64,000 bases of DNA, from the NCBI GenBank assembly GCA_949128115.1, contig OX421965.1, positions 8,312,753 to 8,376,752 of the forward strand. Direction: 5' to 3'. The first letter of the stretch is position 1. Every line of letters starts with the position of its first letter. The notes under the pieces are model-generated. The model was not told the DNA's origin. It saw nothing but the letters and a program-made list of their open reading frames with translations, and searched no databases. Made by a program: the position numbers and the translations under genes. Of this stretch, positions 32,955 to 43,471 are shown piece after piece. Source of the stretch: Anaspis maculata. Its lineage: Eukaryota; Arthropoda; Insecta; Coleoptera; Scraptiidae.

Positions 32955-33699
32955 TATATGCCGATCAGCTTTTAAATTCAGCACTAGAACGGTAATTTTC
33001 TTACGCCAAGTTGGCAATTCTGCGATAATTGGGGATGCTCAAATTTGTAATGTTGGATCAGTTTTTCCCTAGATGACCTTGAATTTGTATTGTCAATCAA
33101 GTACAGCGCTGTTGCAAGATTGTACGAACGTTCAAGGCGTCTTGATTTTGGTAGATTTTCGCCAGTTTAAATGGGCGACTGGTGGTGGAATGTTTTTTCA
33201 AATAAAATAATAAATCACGTTGAGGAAACTTCTAATTTTTGGTCAAAAATAAAGGTCACTAGCTGATATCTGAAATTAATCTGTGCCCTTCAAATTTAAC
33301 ACTAGTTGATAGATTTTACAAGCTCTCGAAGGTAATAATCGAAAATTTCACAATTTTTCTGAAATTATTGCTATGTCTGTACTAAGGATCTAATTTTAGT
33401 GACAACGTAAATCAACTTATATAGTGCAATAGTACCTAGTATCACTATATGTAGGTACTTGAGATACATTGATACTATAACTAAACACATATGTATATAC
33501 AACAATTCTTGAAAACCTGTGAGATGAATTAACTTCAGCTACAGCATTCGCTTGAAGATCTATAGGCAAAGCACAGAGAAACTGTTCGACGTAGCTTTAA
33601 TGCAAAAAAAAAAGGAAAAGATGTCAGCGAGGCTGATATCAGTGGCCATCTTAGGAAACAGAGGGTAGAGTAGATGCAGCAAGTGGGCGAGTGCGAAGT

Positions 33700-34250
33700 T
33701 GCCGATGGAGATGTTGAGGAACTACAGGTCTAGCTCAGATGCAGTTTTTGATAGCCATTGTCCGCGGACACCTACTCCGCGACGATGTGGTTCATGGTCT
33801 GGTTCTCAGTTCCACATGGCTGCGATGTTCAAAATTGGCAGCCAGAAAGTCTGGGTAGATTTGACAACTCCAGCAATGATTCTCAATGCTTGGTTAAGAA
33901 TGACGTCAATGATGTTGTGTGTGTGTGCTATTCATCCAAACAGGAGCGCAGTATTCCGCTGTCGACTAGACCAAGACAAAGGTGGATATCCGAATAGTGG
34001 CGTCGACACTCCATGTAGTTCTCGCAAGTCTCTGAACCAGGTTCATTCGTGTCTTCGTCTTGGCACTGAGTTTCTCCAAGTTGAGCTTGAAGGACAATGT
34101 TTGGTCGAAGGTCACACCGAGGTACTTGGGAGTGGGATTGTGCTGCAGATGAAGTCCAGCCATCAAAGCTGACATTGAGGTGACGATCTGCTCCTCTGTT
34201 GTTCAGGTGAATGGTTCTAGTCTCTATCTCCCGAGAGTTCGGATTCAATC
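33700..34250 (-). pseudogene. LINE reverse-transcriptase 3' fragment, left-arm copy
   Basis: On the minus strand the frame contains PTPKYLGVTFDQTLSFK, then LEKLSAKTKTRMNLVQRLA. This is the region after the catalytic domain in reverse transcriptases of Jockey-type non-LTR retrotransposons. Frames shift and stop within a few hundred bases. A near-identical copy lies inverted at 50489-51120. It was evidently captured before the palindrome formed. Confidence 0.7.
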
Positions 34251-35162
34251 CTCATTTCTGAAAGATGACAAAATTCTGTTGGAAAATCGTAATACATATT
34301 TATTTTGTGCAGAAATATCATAGTGAAAAATCACAGAATTGGCGGGTTTTTATTTTGCACATCTGTGTTATTTGTCCAAAAAGTTCGTTTTCAGTTTTGA
34401 CAAAAAAATACAAGGTAAAACTTTGGATCAAGTTTTCATTTTTGGCTGGTCATAATCTACTCACTGTTCGACTGAATTGGTTCAAATTCATTTCATGGCT
34501 TGTCTCTGTTGACAGAAGGGCTGGCCTAAAAAGCTAAAATTACAGAAGCCAACTTTTTTCAAGAAAGAATCGAGCCACATTGCGGGTCAACCATTAAATT
34601 TGCCTCAATATGGCTCGAACCCGATAACAGTATTCCCAAAAATGTAAATTTGACCAAATAACACAGGGATACATTTTTCCGAATCTGCGGCCCTGGGCTT
34701 TGATTAACCCAGTAATTCTTGACAAGTTTTAACAGAGGAATATTGCTGGTAAATCTAAACAAAATTGAAGTCCTCTATCTGCCATTGGTCTATGTAACGT
34801 TAATAAATAACCTTATAGCGTGGAGACCTCAGGTGATGATAAGCACCGCAAAGCAAGAGCGCCTTTCTCTGGTGGTGATTCAGGCGTGGCCCCAAACTGA
34901 TGGTAATTTGTGGAAATTCACTGGAATCCCGTGGCTATCCATTTAATTTGAAGAAATCGTATCCGGTGAGAATCCCGTGGCAATCCATCACAATCCGTTG
35001 AACGTTCTGATGTCCCAGTAATTCACCCGAGGATTCACCCCTTGGTCATTTGCATCTGAAGTCAACTTTGAATGAAAGAAAAAAATTACATGCACCTAAG
35101 TACTGAGACAAGAGTGCTACTCGTACTTACCTCATAAATGTACAGGCAGAACCATGAATATA

Positions 35163-35439
35163 GCAATGGCAGAACCGGGGGCAGAACACTTGAATGAAAT
35201 TTTCCCAGGAATGTAAACAACTATGACACTCACCTGACATCATGACAAACAACGGCCAAGGCAACAGGGCAGCGGATATGATGAAAGGAGACGCCAGATC
35301 TGGCATGTCTTGTCAAAATTTTCTAACCTCTTTGATCTCAGCCCGTTTTCGCGCAATTTGGTCTATGAGCGTCCGTTACACTCTAGGCAACATGGCCAAC
35401 CGCGTTTTTAATTCTGCTGAATTTAAAACGTGATCGGCA
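35163..35439 (-). repeat. 277-bp unit U, inverted copy at the palindrome centre
   Basis: Inverse of 32678-32954 with the same length and the same TATA borders. It sits exactly at the symmetry point of the large palindrome. Confidence 0.85.
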
Positions 35440-35610
35440 TATATATTCATGGTTCTGCCTGTACATTTATAAGGTAAGTACGAGTAACACTCTTTGTCTG
35501 AGTACTTGGGTGCATGTAAATTTTTTCTTTCATTCAAAGTTGACTTCAGATGCAAATGACCAAGGGGTGAATCCTCGGGTGAATTACTGGGACATCAGAA
35601 CGTTCAACGG

Positions 35611-36214
35611 TGTTCCATCCCCTTAGTTTTCAAATTGTGCCGCCAGTTTTAATACTGCAACTCTCCTGTCACGTCCTTTCCCGCGACAGCGCCCTTGTCG
35701 AGTTGGCAGCATTGTGTGTCAACACTGTCAAGATAGACGACAGACAGAAGACAGAACACGCACCACGAACCTGCATGGACCTGCAACTTCGCAGGAAAAA
35801 CGTTGTCTTCACCCATTTTTTGTCGTCACTATCGGGGCACTCGAAGCCCAGGCCTATTGTCTCCGTTGCGCTGTCGTTCATTTTACGAATTCGTCGTTGC
35901 TGTCGTGCGAAAACATAAACCAGCCAGGAGCCCCCTTCGGATTCCACTGCAAGGAGCAAGAGCAAGCCTCATCGGTCCTGCGTATGAGACCGCGCTGGGC
36001 GCATCCATCTCCTTCTGGTGCTGGCGATTGTTCGTCGAAGATGACTTATTGAAACGCACATCAAAATTTTTTAAAACCCTCGTCATCACCTACCAGACAG
36101 CAATAGCGGAATAAAATCTTTCATACAGTCCATTTTCATTGTACATATTCATTCCTCACGCAATAAACATTAAAATCACGAATTTAGTGTTTGAATTTCT
36201 TCGTGTCGTTAACA
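35611..36214 (+). repeat. 5' LTR of the BEL/Pao element
   Basis: It differs from the 3' LTR at a single position that I could find (GCCGCCAG here, GCCGCAAG there), so the insertion is young. Two polyadenylation signals (AATAAA at 36110-36115 and 36162-36167) lie near its end. The LTR has open frames on both strands, repeated in the other LTR only because the two are copies. Confidence 0.95.
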
Positions 36215-36680
36215 TTTTGGTCCTTCGAGCCGGATAAAGAAAGGCTCTTCGGATTAGCTTCGTATTTCGCTATTGCTGGCTTGGCGTTTTGATCATTGTC
36301 AAGCTTGTTTTCGTTGCGAGCGGTTGATTCACCACCCGCTTGCCCCCCCGTGTCTCACTTTTCAGTTTTTTGTTTGTTGTTTTCGGTTGCCAACCGTTTC
36401 GCAAGTATTGTTTGTTTTGATTTGGGGTCACGGTTGATAATCAATTACCCGTATTCTCAATTATACAGGGTGCTCATTTGCAGACGGAGTTGCACTCACT
36501 TTGAGTCATAACATTGTAGCGGGTAGTACTCGGGTGGGTCATATTGTTCTGAACTCCTGTATTTGGCTCGCGTTTCCAATCAGTTTGCTTTGTCGAATTG
36601 TCAATTTCGTGTCGCTACTCGCAGCCAATTTTTCGCGTATCACGTTTTGTTTTTGTGAGCCGTCTTGATTTGTTGTAAAG

Positions 36681-37757
36681 ATGGCTGCCAAATGTAGGGA
36701 AGCCCGTGTATTGCGCCAACGTTGTATTGATCAGTTAACGGAGACTTCTGAGATTGCCGAGGCTGCTCAAAATGATAAAACATTGAATGGTTTGTTCAGT
36801 GTGCGGTACAAGCGCGTTGCTGAAATTCGTCAGCGGTTTGAGGAGTATGACACGCAGATTTTATCGTACTTGTCGACTCAACAGAATGCAGATTGGGCGG
36901 CCGAATCTGTGATTCGTAAGGATTTCGAATCCATGCTTTACCATGTCGAAGAGCTCTATGATTCGTCTTTGCCCGTGCTTGCGACCTCTAGTTCGTCGAA
37001 TCCACGTCCGAATTCGCCTACAGCGCAAGCAATTCGCTTGCCAAAGATCTCTTTGAGGTCATTTAACGGTAATTTTGCTGAATGGACTACATTTATACAG
37101 TTCTTCGATAACGCCATTCATGATAATCCGAATTTGGCTCCAATTGACAAATTTCAATACCTTTTGAGCTCGTTATCTGGTGAACCGCTCAAACTTGTGA
37201 AATCCCTGAAGCTGACAGATGCTAATTATCAGATTGCGTATGATACACTCGTTTCTAGATACAATGATCAGAGAAAGCTTGCATCGGAATATTGGTTTAA
37301 TATCAGAAATCTTTCCAAAATAAATAAGGAATCGGTTAAGGATTTACGACACTTGTTTTCTTCGTTTAAGGAAAACATGGAAGCCCTTAAGGCACTCGAG
37401 TTGGCTGATAATCTGGAAGATTTTTTGTTTTTCAATCTTTTATTCGACAAATTGGATTCTGAAACTCGTCGAGTCTTTGAGTCGGAGCATCGGTCTTTGA
37501 AAGACACCATTCCAACGTTCAAAATGTTGGACGAATTCTTGGTCTCACAATGTCGCGTGTTGGACTCAGTCCCTCATCACAATCCCATCAAGTCAACTTA
37601 TGACAATTTTTCTAAATCGAAAGTCGGAGCATCGGTCTTTGAAAGACACCATTCCAACGTTCAAAATGTTGGACGAATTCTTGGTCTCACAATGTCGCGT
37701 GTTGGACTCAGTCCCTCATCACAATCCCATCAAGTCAACTTATGGCAATTTTTCTAA
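36681..37757 (+). pseudogene. BEL/Pao gag region, frameshifted
   Basis: The frame opens with MAAKCREARVLRQRCIDQLT and carries the Gag-like domain of BEL/Pao elements (DUF1759-type), with LPKISLRSFNGNFAEWTTF and KFQYLLSSLSGEPLKLV near residues 115-175. Gag builds the RNA-packaging particle. The native frame holds to about 37622, where a tandem copy of the preceding 142 bp (37481-37622 repeated as 37623-37764) shifts it. The last 45 residues of this frame are therefore out of register. The original frame then continues only 20 bases before the gypsy LTR. Confidence 0.88.
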
Positions 37758-37764
37758 ATCGAAA
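37481..37764 (+). repeat. 142-bp tandem duplication inside BEL gag
   Basis: Copy one (37481-37622) and copy two (37623-37764) are identical but for one base (TATGACAATT against TATGGCAATT). 142 is not a multiple of three, so the duplication causes a frameshift. It ends 20 bases before the gypsy insertion point. Confidence 0.95.
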
Positions 37765-37784
37765 TCGCCTCCTCCTCGTACAAG

Positions 37785-38116
37785 TGTTACTAACTTCGGG
37801 CGGAAGCAAACACATACGGCCGGGCTAGCTCGAAGTCGGCTGTTGTGGGAACGTCCACTCTGTGGACAGTCTCTCCAGGAACCAGGGGTGGTAGGATGGT
37901 AGGAGTTTCAAACGGGATTAAGTGAAAACCAACAGAATTAGTTGTATTGGCCGCAGGTCTTGAAAGCCTTTTTTTTCCGTCACACTTGTCACCTTCGTGT
38001 CACCCGATGCCATATGCCACGCTGATGGCGGAACGAGAAGCGGGTGGCACGACTCGTGTGTTTATCAATAAAAACGCCCAATGGGATTAAAAATATAATT
38101 TCGCGTCGCGGTAACA
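37785..38116 (-). repeat. 3' LTR of the nested gypsy element
   Basis: Same sequence as 43136-43467 by direct reading. A purine tract lies immediately inside it, as expected for second-strand priming. Confidence 0.95.
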
Positions 38117-38309
38117 ATCGCCCCCCCTTTCAAGACCATTGGGACGATTTATTTATAGCGAAAATTTTTTTCAAAGTGAAACACTTGTTTAAACAGAAGT
38201 AAAAAAAAAAAAAAACAAAAGGGTACAAGGGTATCAATGAAAAAGAAAACAAGGATGCAATCGCATCAACAAAACACATTCGGAAACGCGCACGATTCTT
38301 TCGCTGCAC

Positions 38310-41300
38310 TCATCGACGACATCGCGGCAGTGGCGCTCGACGTAGCTTGTCAATGTGATACTTGACGGAGCGACCGTCAATGTTGACCAGGAAGATGTGT
38401 GGGGCAAAACGTTTGATGATGGAGTGTGGCCCAAGCCACTTGGGGTGAAAAGCACCAGGTGCTGGTGGATGGTGGACCAGAACTGAGTCGCCGGGAAGAA
38501 AGTCTGGTGTGAGCCGTTCAGGAACCTGGTGTCTAGCCTCGACGTACTGCTGCTGGTGTTTTCTGGCTTGCTGGTGACGTTCGGCTGCTGGCGGTGGTTG
38601 CAAGGGCTGATGTGTTGACCATTCGCCAGGGAATGGCAAATTGTAGCCGCAGAGGAGCTGAGCAGGGCTCTGACCAGTCGCAGCGTTTCGACGGCGGCGC
38701 GCACTAAACAGCGTGGCCGGCAAATGAATATCCCATTCGGACGGAGGGCGTCCGTCAAGACGGAGTCGCAGCCCCTTCTTTATTTCTTGATTTCGCCTCT
38801 CGGTTGGATTGGCGCGAGCATGGTAAACTGGCGTTGTCCAGGCCAGACTCTGCCACCGAGCACACGCGCGAGACCAAGCAACGGAGGTGAACTGGGAGCC
38901 GTTGTCGCTGAGTATGGCTTTTGGATAGCCATGCATGGGAAAGAACTGCGTATCCAGCGTGGATATAAGCGTCCCCGTCGTGCTGCGTGGTAATGCCCAC
39001 GCGTCTACCCACCGTGTAAATAAATCCGAAACCACTAATATGAAGCGATTTCCGCTAGCAGAGATGTCGTAGGGACCCATGATGTCGATCGCCACGACCT
39101 CAAAGGGCTGTTGCGGTTGCCGCGGACTCTGTTCAGCAGGATTACGACTTACACGGGCTTTGTATCGCGCGCAAAGCAAGCACGACCGCACGTATTCGCG
39201 CGACTCTTTTGGCAGGTCCGGCCAATGGTATTGTTCGGAGATGGAGCGTTTCGTCTCGTCTTCGCCGGGATGTCCAGCTAGGAGGCTGTCATGATGTTCG
39301 AAGAGTACGCGTGAACGCGCGCCACTGGGAACATACAAGAGGCGACGTCCGTCGTTTCGGACTCTGTACAAGTGATTGTCTTCGACAGTGAACATCGCAC
39401 GGAAGCCGGGGTGCCAGTCGCGATTGTTAGGTAGGTGCTCCAGCTCGCGACGCTGTCGTATCAATTGTTGAGTGGATTCGTCGTGGTCTTGGGCCTCTTT
39501 TACTTCGTCGCTCAGCGTCCTAACATCCATCAGGTTCGCTGCGGCTTGCGGAAGTCCTTCGGCAGTTTGACGTTGTGCTTGTGGTTCTGGCGGCAAGAGG
39601 CGCTCCATGTCTTCGAAATCAAAAGGTTTGACAGGTATTTCGGGCTCCCTGGAGAGGGCGTCGGCCAGCTCATTTGTTTTTCCCGGAACATGTTCAACGG
39701 TAAACGAGAATTCTTGCAAGAGAAGCGACCATCGCGTCAGCTTCGCCTTGGTATCCTTTGACCGGTGTAGCCAGAGGAGCGCACGGTTGTCTGTACGAAC
39801 CGTGAAGTGGCGGTCCTCTAAGTATGGCCGGTAGTGTTTCACACCCCACAGGATAGCCAGGCATTCCTGCTCGTTAATGTGCAGTCGGCGTTCGGTGGCG
39901 TTGAAACGAGCGCTCGCGTATGAAATCACCGCCTTGGTTCCGTCTGGCTTCTCCTGGTACAACACCGCAGCCATACCTAGGCCACTAGCGTCAGTTTGGA
40001 GGACGAAGGGAAGCGCTGGATCCGGTCGATGAAGGTGTCGTGGTGCCGCAAGGGTGTCCTTGAGCCGGTCGAATGCCTCTTGCTGAGATTTTTCCCACCT
40101 AAATCGAGCTTTGGAGGCAAGTAGGTCTGTCAGAGGTGCAGCAGTGTCGGCAAAGTTCTCGACATACTCGCGCAGCCAATTGCAGGTGCCGAGAAAACTT
40201 CGAAGCTGATGTTTTGTGGTCGGTGGCTTCGCAGCACGCACAAGCTCCAGGTGCTTTGTTTGTGGTTCATTGCCGGCGTCGCTAACAACATGACCGAGGT
40301 ATTCGATGCGTGTTTTTCCGAATTTGCACTTGCCATGGTTGCAGCGCAGCTGGTGATTTTGGAGTCGTTCTAGAACTAGACGTAAATGTTCAATGTGTTC
40401 CTCCAGCGAGTCAGAATACACAATTATGTCGTCCAAGTAAACGAGGCAGAAACGACGAAGGTGGCCCGTCAGCACTTCCTGACACATCAGACGTTGGAAC
40501 GTACTCGGCGCGTTTTTTAAACCAAACGGCATTACTCGGAATTGGTATAGGCCGCCATCGGTGGTAGAAAATGCCGTTAGTCTTTTGCTGTCAGGATGTA
40601 AAGGCACCTGCCAATATCCGGACTTGAGGTCCAGAGTACTGAATACTTTCGCTGTACCTAGATCTCGCAGCATCTCCTGTATACGTGGCAGTGGCGCGAC
40701 CTCGTCCTGTGTGATGGAGTTGAGCTGGCGGTAATCCACACAGAATCGCGACTTACCGTTTTTCTGCACCAGAACGATCGGCGAAGCGTACTCAGAGGTG
40801 CTTGCTTCGATGATACCATCCCGGTACATCTGCTCGACCTGCTCCTCAATGATTCGCTTCTTCGCTGGCGGTACACGGTATGGTCGGATGCGAAACGGTG
40901 CTTCCTTGCTCAGACGAATGGTGTGAGTGGTGGTGAGTGTGGTGGAAAGTCTTGGGTCCTGGTTGAGAGTGTCTGCGAAATCGTCAAGGACGCGCTGGAA
41001 CGTGGCTTGCATTGGTGGTGGGAAGTCGTGATCGACGTCGGTGATGCGTAGCGGCTGCGGCGCTAAACGCGAAGGTTCGTCCTGCTGGTCAATCCAGCGT
41101 ATGGCACGGCGTTCTGCAACTCCCACATGCAAACAACGGCGTTCAAAATCCAAACAAGCTCGCTGCTCTCTTAAAAAGGGGTATCCGAGAATGACTTGTT
41201 CGTTTAGACCGTCTACCACATGGAATTCAATCTGGTGTGGTGTGCTACCCAGGAGGCACGCTATAGAGATGCTGCCAAGTGTACGCTGCTGGTCGTTGGC

Positions 41301-41702
41301 GCCGACGGCTAGGCGCAATGGTAGGGATTCGTTGCTGTCGAATCGTCGGTTGCTGACAAGCGAGGAGTCGATGAAGTTCAACGTGGCACCGGAATCTACC
41401 AGAGCGTGAACATCATGTTCGTCGAAGTGCAGCGGAACTTGGGGAAGCGCGTTTGTATCTAATGTCTTTGGGGCGCGGAGGTTTCCCGCGTAGCTCCGGC
41501 CCCATTCTGGTTTTCCGCACGCCTGTCCACTTCGCGGTGCTGCTGTCGGTAGTGGGCGTCGTGGTGCTGCTGTCTGTAGTCCTCGTCGACATGCTGTTGG
41601 TTGTAGCCTGCGTCGCGGTGTCGCTGCTCGACATAGGCATTGAATTGAGCTTGGCGTACCGGGCAGTCGCGGTGATAGTGTCGCTCGGGACAGTACCGGC
41701 AC
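38310..41702 (-). CDS. gypsy Pol polyprotein (protease, RT, RNase H, integrase)
   Basis: A single frame of 1130 codons. In order: aspartic protease (HALVDSGATLNF near residue 105), reverse transcriptase (FSTLDLKSGYWQVPL, then the catalytic LVYLDDIIVYS near 424), RNase H (LQTDASGLGMAAVLY near 570), and integrase. The integrase has an H2C2 zinc site (HHDSLLAGHPG, CLLCARYK) and core residues in VAIDIMGPYD, LSDNGSQFTS and NPTERRNQE. All catalytic residues are present. It overlaps gag by 244 bp in the -1 frame. That fits expression by -1 frameshifting, so the first residues before the gag stop are probably not an independent start. Confidence 0.93.
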   Translation of the reverse strand: MPVLSRATLSPRLPGTPSSIQCLCRAATPRRRLQPTACRRGLQTAAPRRPLPTAAPRSGQACGKPEWGRSYAGNLRAPKTLDTNALPQVPLHFDEHDVHALVDSGATLNFIDSSLVSNRRFDSNESLPLRLAVGANDQQRTLGSISIACLLGSTPHQIEFHVVDGLNEQVILGYPFLREQRACLDFERRCLHVGVAERRAIRWIDQQDEPSRLAPQPLRITDVDHDFPPPMQATFQRVLDDFADTLNQDPRLSTTLTTTHTIRLSKEAPFRIRPYRVPPAKKRIIEEQVEQMYRDGIIEASTSEYASPIVLVQKNGKSRFCVDYRQLNSITQDEVAPLPRIQEMLRDLGTAKVFSTLDLKSGYWQVPLHPDSKRLTAFSTTDGGLYQFRVMPFGLKNAPSTFQRLMCQEVLTGHLRRFCLVYLDDIIVYSDSLEEHIEHLRLVLERLQNHQLRCNHGKCKFGKTRIEYLGHVVSDAGNEPQTKHLELVRAAKPPTTKHQLRSFLGTCNWLREYVENFADTAAPLTDLLASKARFRWEKSQQEAFDRLKDTLAAPRHLHRPDPALPFVLQTDASGLGMAAVLYQEKPDGTKAVISYASARFNATERRLHINEQECLAILWGVKHYRPYLEDRHFTVRTDNRALLWLHRSKDTKAKLTRWSLLLQEFSFTVEHVPGKTNELADALSREPEIPVKPFDFEDMERLLPPEPQAQRQTAEGLPQAAANLMDVRTLSDEVKEAQDHDESTQQLIRQRRELEHLPNNRDWHPGFRAMFTVEDNHLYRVRNDGRRLLYVPSGARSRVLFEHHDSLLAGHPGEDETKRSISEQYHWPDLPKESREYVRSCLLCARYKARVSRNPAEQSPRQPQQPFEVVAIDIMGPYDISASGNRFILVVSDLFTRWVDAWALPRSTTGTLISTLDTQFFPMHGYPKAILSDNGSQFTSVAWSRACARWQSLAWTTPVYHARANPTERRNQEIKKGLRLRLDGRPPSEWDIHLPATLFSARRRRNAATGQSPAQLLCGYNLPFPGEWSTHQPLQPPPAAERHQQARKHQQQYVEARHQVPERLTPDFLPGDSVLVHHPPAPGAFHPKWLGPHSIIKRFAPHIFLVNIDGRSVKYHIDKLRRAPLPRCRR

Positions 41703-42940
41703 GGCGGCGGTTGACGTGGAGAGTCTGCTTTCTGAGCTGGTGCAAGCTGCTGGCTAGCCTGCGAAGCTGATGCGGCAGTTGTCGTACGCGGCAGTTGTGC
41801 GCGAACGTTTCGCTTGGTTTCTTGGCGGCTCTCAATGAGCTGCGCCACTTGGATAAGCTCTTCCACTGATTGGACACGGGTCGTCAACAGTGATTTGCTG
41901 ACTTCAATGTCAGCTAGGGCGATGATGAGCTCCACCAGCTCGTCAATACTCATGGATGGTTCCAGCCGTCTCATGAGTTGGACCTTGTGCCGGATGAAAA
42001 GAGAGATCGGCTCGTCCTTCTGTCGCTCAGTCCGCAGCTGAACTATAGCGGCGCTCTTTCTTTTGTAGGAGTCAAACTCCGTGACAACGGCGTTCACGAA
42101 GTCCTCCCAGTCAAGCTCGAGGGATGCGTAGGGGGTGTACCACCTTTGTGCGTCTCCGCTGAACCGTTGCGCTACTGCAGCTACCCATCTAGCCTGCGGA
42201 ATGTTCGAGGTTCGGAGAAGCTGTTTACAATCCTCCAGGTGATATTCAGCCACCTGGTGCGGCAGTCCGGCGAAGGAGGGCAAGTCAACGGGTCTTTCGG
42301 CGTGCCGACGCTCGTGATGCATTTCTGACAGCAATTCTACTAGCAGTTCTTCGGTACGCGAACGCGGCGGTGGCTCGCGGTTTGCGGCAGACTCGAATTG
42401 CGTCTGGTGTTCGAGCGGCATCGCGACGGGAAGCGTCGAAGTGTAGACGCTCGCGCAAGCTGGCATCGTGAAGGTGGACGTTGTCGTGGAGGTCATGGCG
42501 AGCGATGAAGCGGCGACGGCCGACGTCGAAGTGTAGATGTTCGCGTAAAACGGCGTCGTGGAGCTGGAAGTTGTCGCGAGAGTCGTGGCGAACGATGAAG
42601 CGGTGATGACCGGCGTCGAAGTGTACGTTGCATAGCTATGCGTCGGCGTCACGATGTCAGTGGTTTCGAAACTGAACGGCCTGGTGTTGTAGTGGTTAGG
42701 ATTAAAATACACGGCGGGTACTTGCGGCGCAACGTTGATGATGGGCGTCGGCGGCGAGTAGACGCTAGTCACCGTCGTAGAGACGACGGGCGTCGAAATG
42801 TGGACGCTTGACGCGGTCGTCGAAATGGCAGGCGTCGAAGTCTGGATCGGTTGATAGGGCGCCACTGGAAGGTTTATTTTACTTCCCGCTTCCAGGCGGG
42901 AACGCGAGGACTTGTTGGTTTTCCGGGCTTTCGACGGCAT
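41459..42940 (-). CDS. gypsy Gag polyprotein
   Basis: 493 codons. The N-terminal half is rich in Ser, Thr and Pro (SVHISTPVVSTTVTSVYSPP), followed by a retrotransposon Gag domain (residues about 205-375, including HVAEYHLEDCKQLL-like and WYTPYASLELDWEDFVNAV segments). Near the C-terminus there is a single CCHC-type zinc knuckle (CRYCPERHYHRDC). It packages the element RNA into particles. The start ATG (MPSKARKT) lies 195 bp inside the 5' LTR. Confidence 0.9.
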   Translation of the reverse strand: MPSKARKTNKSSRSRLEAGSKINLPVAPYQPIQTSTPAISTTASSVHISTPVVSTTVTSVYSPPTPIINVAPQVPAVYFNPNHYNTRPFSFETTDIVTPTHSYATYTSTPVITASSFATTLATTSSSTTPFYANIYTSTSAVAASSLAMTSTTTSTFTMPACASVYTSTLPVAMPLEHQTQFESAANREPPPRSRTEELLVELLSEMHHERRHAERPVDLPSFAGLPHQVAEYHLEDCKQLLRTSNIPQARWVAAVAQRFSGDAQRWYTPYASLELDWEDFVNAVVTEFDSYKRKSAAIVQLRTERQKDEPISLFIRHKVQLMRRLEPSMSIDELVELIIALADIEVSKSLLTTRVQSVEELIQVAQLIESRQETKRNVRAQLPRTTTAASASQASQQLAPAQKADSPRQPPPCRYCPERHYHRDCPVRQAQFNAYVEQRHRDAGYNQQHVDEDYRQQHHDAHYRQQHREVDRRAENQNGAGATRETSAPQRH

Positions 42941-43135
42941 CGTTGTGCTTGGTCTCTTACGCGCTCGCGACGAATTTCAAACTTATGGCAGAGTCTTACC
43001 CAAGGAGAATTCTGGAAGTTCTGGAAATTCTGGAAGGCGTTGGAGAGAACCAAAAGGTGCTACTCTGCTCGAAGAGGACGGCAGAGGAGTCGAAGAGGTC
43101 CTGGAGAATTGGCTACACGTTGGACGCGCCAAATA

Positions 43136-43467
43136 TGTTACTAACTTCGGGCGGAAGCAAACACATACGGCCGGGCTAGCTCGAAGTCGGCTGTTGTGGG
43201 AACGTCCACTCTGTGGACAGTCTCTCCAGGAACCAGGGGTGGTAGGATGGTAGGAGTTTCAAACGGGATTAAGTGAAAACCAACAGAATTAGTTGTATTG
43301 GCCGCAGGTCTTGAAAGCCTTTTTTTTCCGTCACACTTGTCACCTTCGTGTCACCCGATGCCATATGCCACGCTGATGGCGGAACGAGAAGCGGGTGGCA
43401 CGACTCGTGTGTTTATCAATAAAAACGCCCAATGGGATTAAAAATATAATTTCGCGTCGCGGTAACA
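43136..43467 (-). repeat. 5' LTR of the nested gypsy element
   Basis: Next to it on the inner side, read on the minus strand, is TATTTGGCGCGTCCAACG, a candidate primer-binding site resembling the TGGCGC class of insect gypsy elements. The LTR contains a short AATAAA-type signal on the plus strand only. Confidence 0.92.
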
Positions 43468-43471
43468 CAAG

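Larger units (their letters stand above)
37785..43467 (-). mobile_element. Ty3/gypsy LTR retrotransposon nested in the BEL element
   Basis: LTRs of 332 bp (37785-38116 and 43136-43467) start TGTT and end AACA, and I see no difference between them. The 4-bp duplication CAAG flanks the element (37781-37784 and 43468-43471). On the minus strand the order is LTR, leader, gag, pol, polypurine tract (AAAGGGGGGGCGAT beside the LTR at 38117), LTR. Both reading frames are open. The 5.7-kb length, identical LTRs and intact frames make this the youngest and possibly still competent insertion in the window. Confidence 0.95.

Noticed and set aside
35714..36114. ORFs of 98-112 residues in the BEL LTR, seen twice
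   Set aside because: They recur at 47861-48306 only because the two LTRs are copies. Frames overlap on both strands, and none shows a protein motif.
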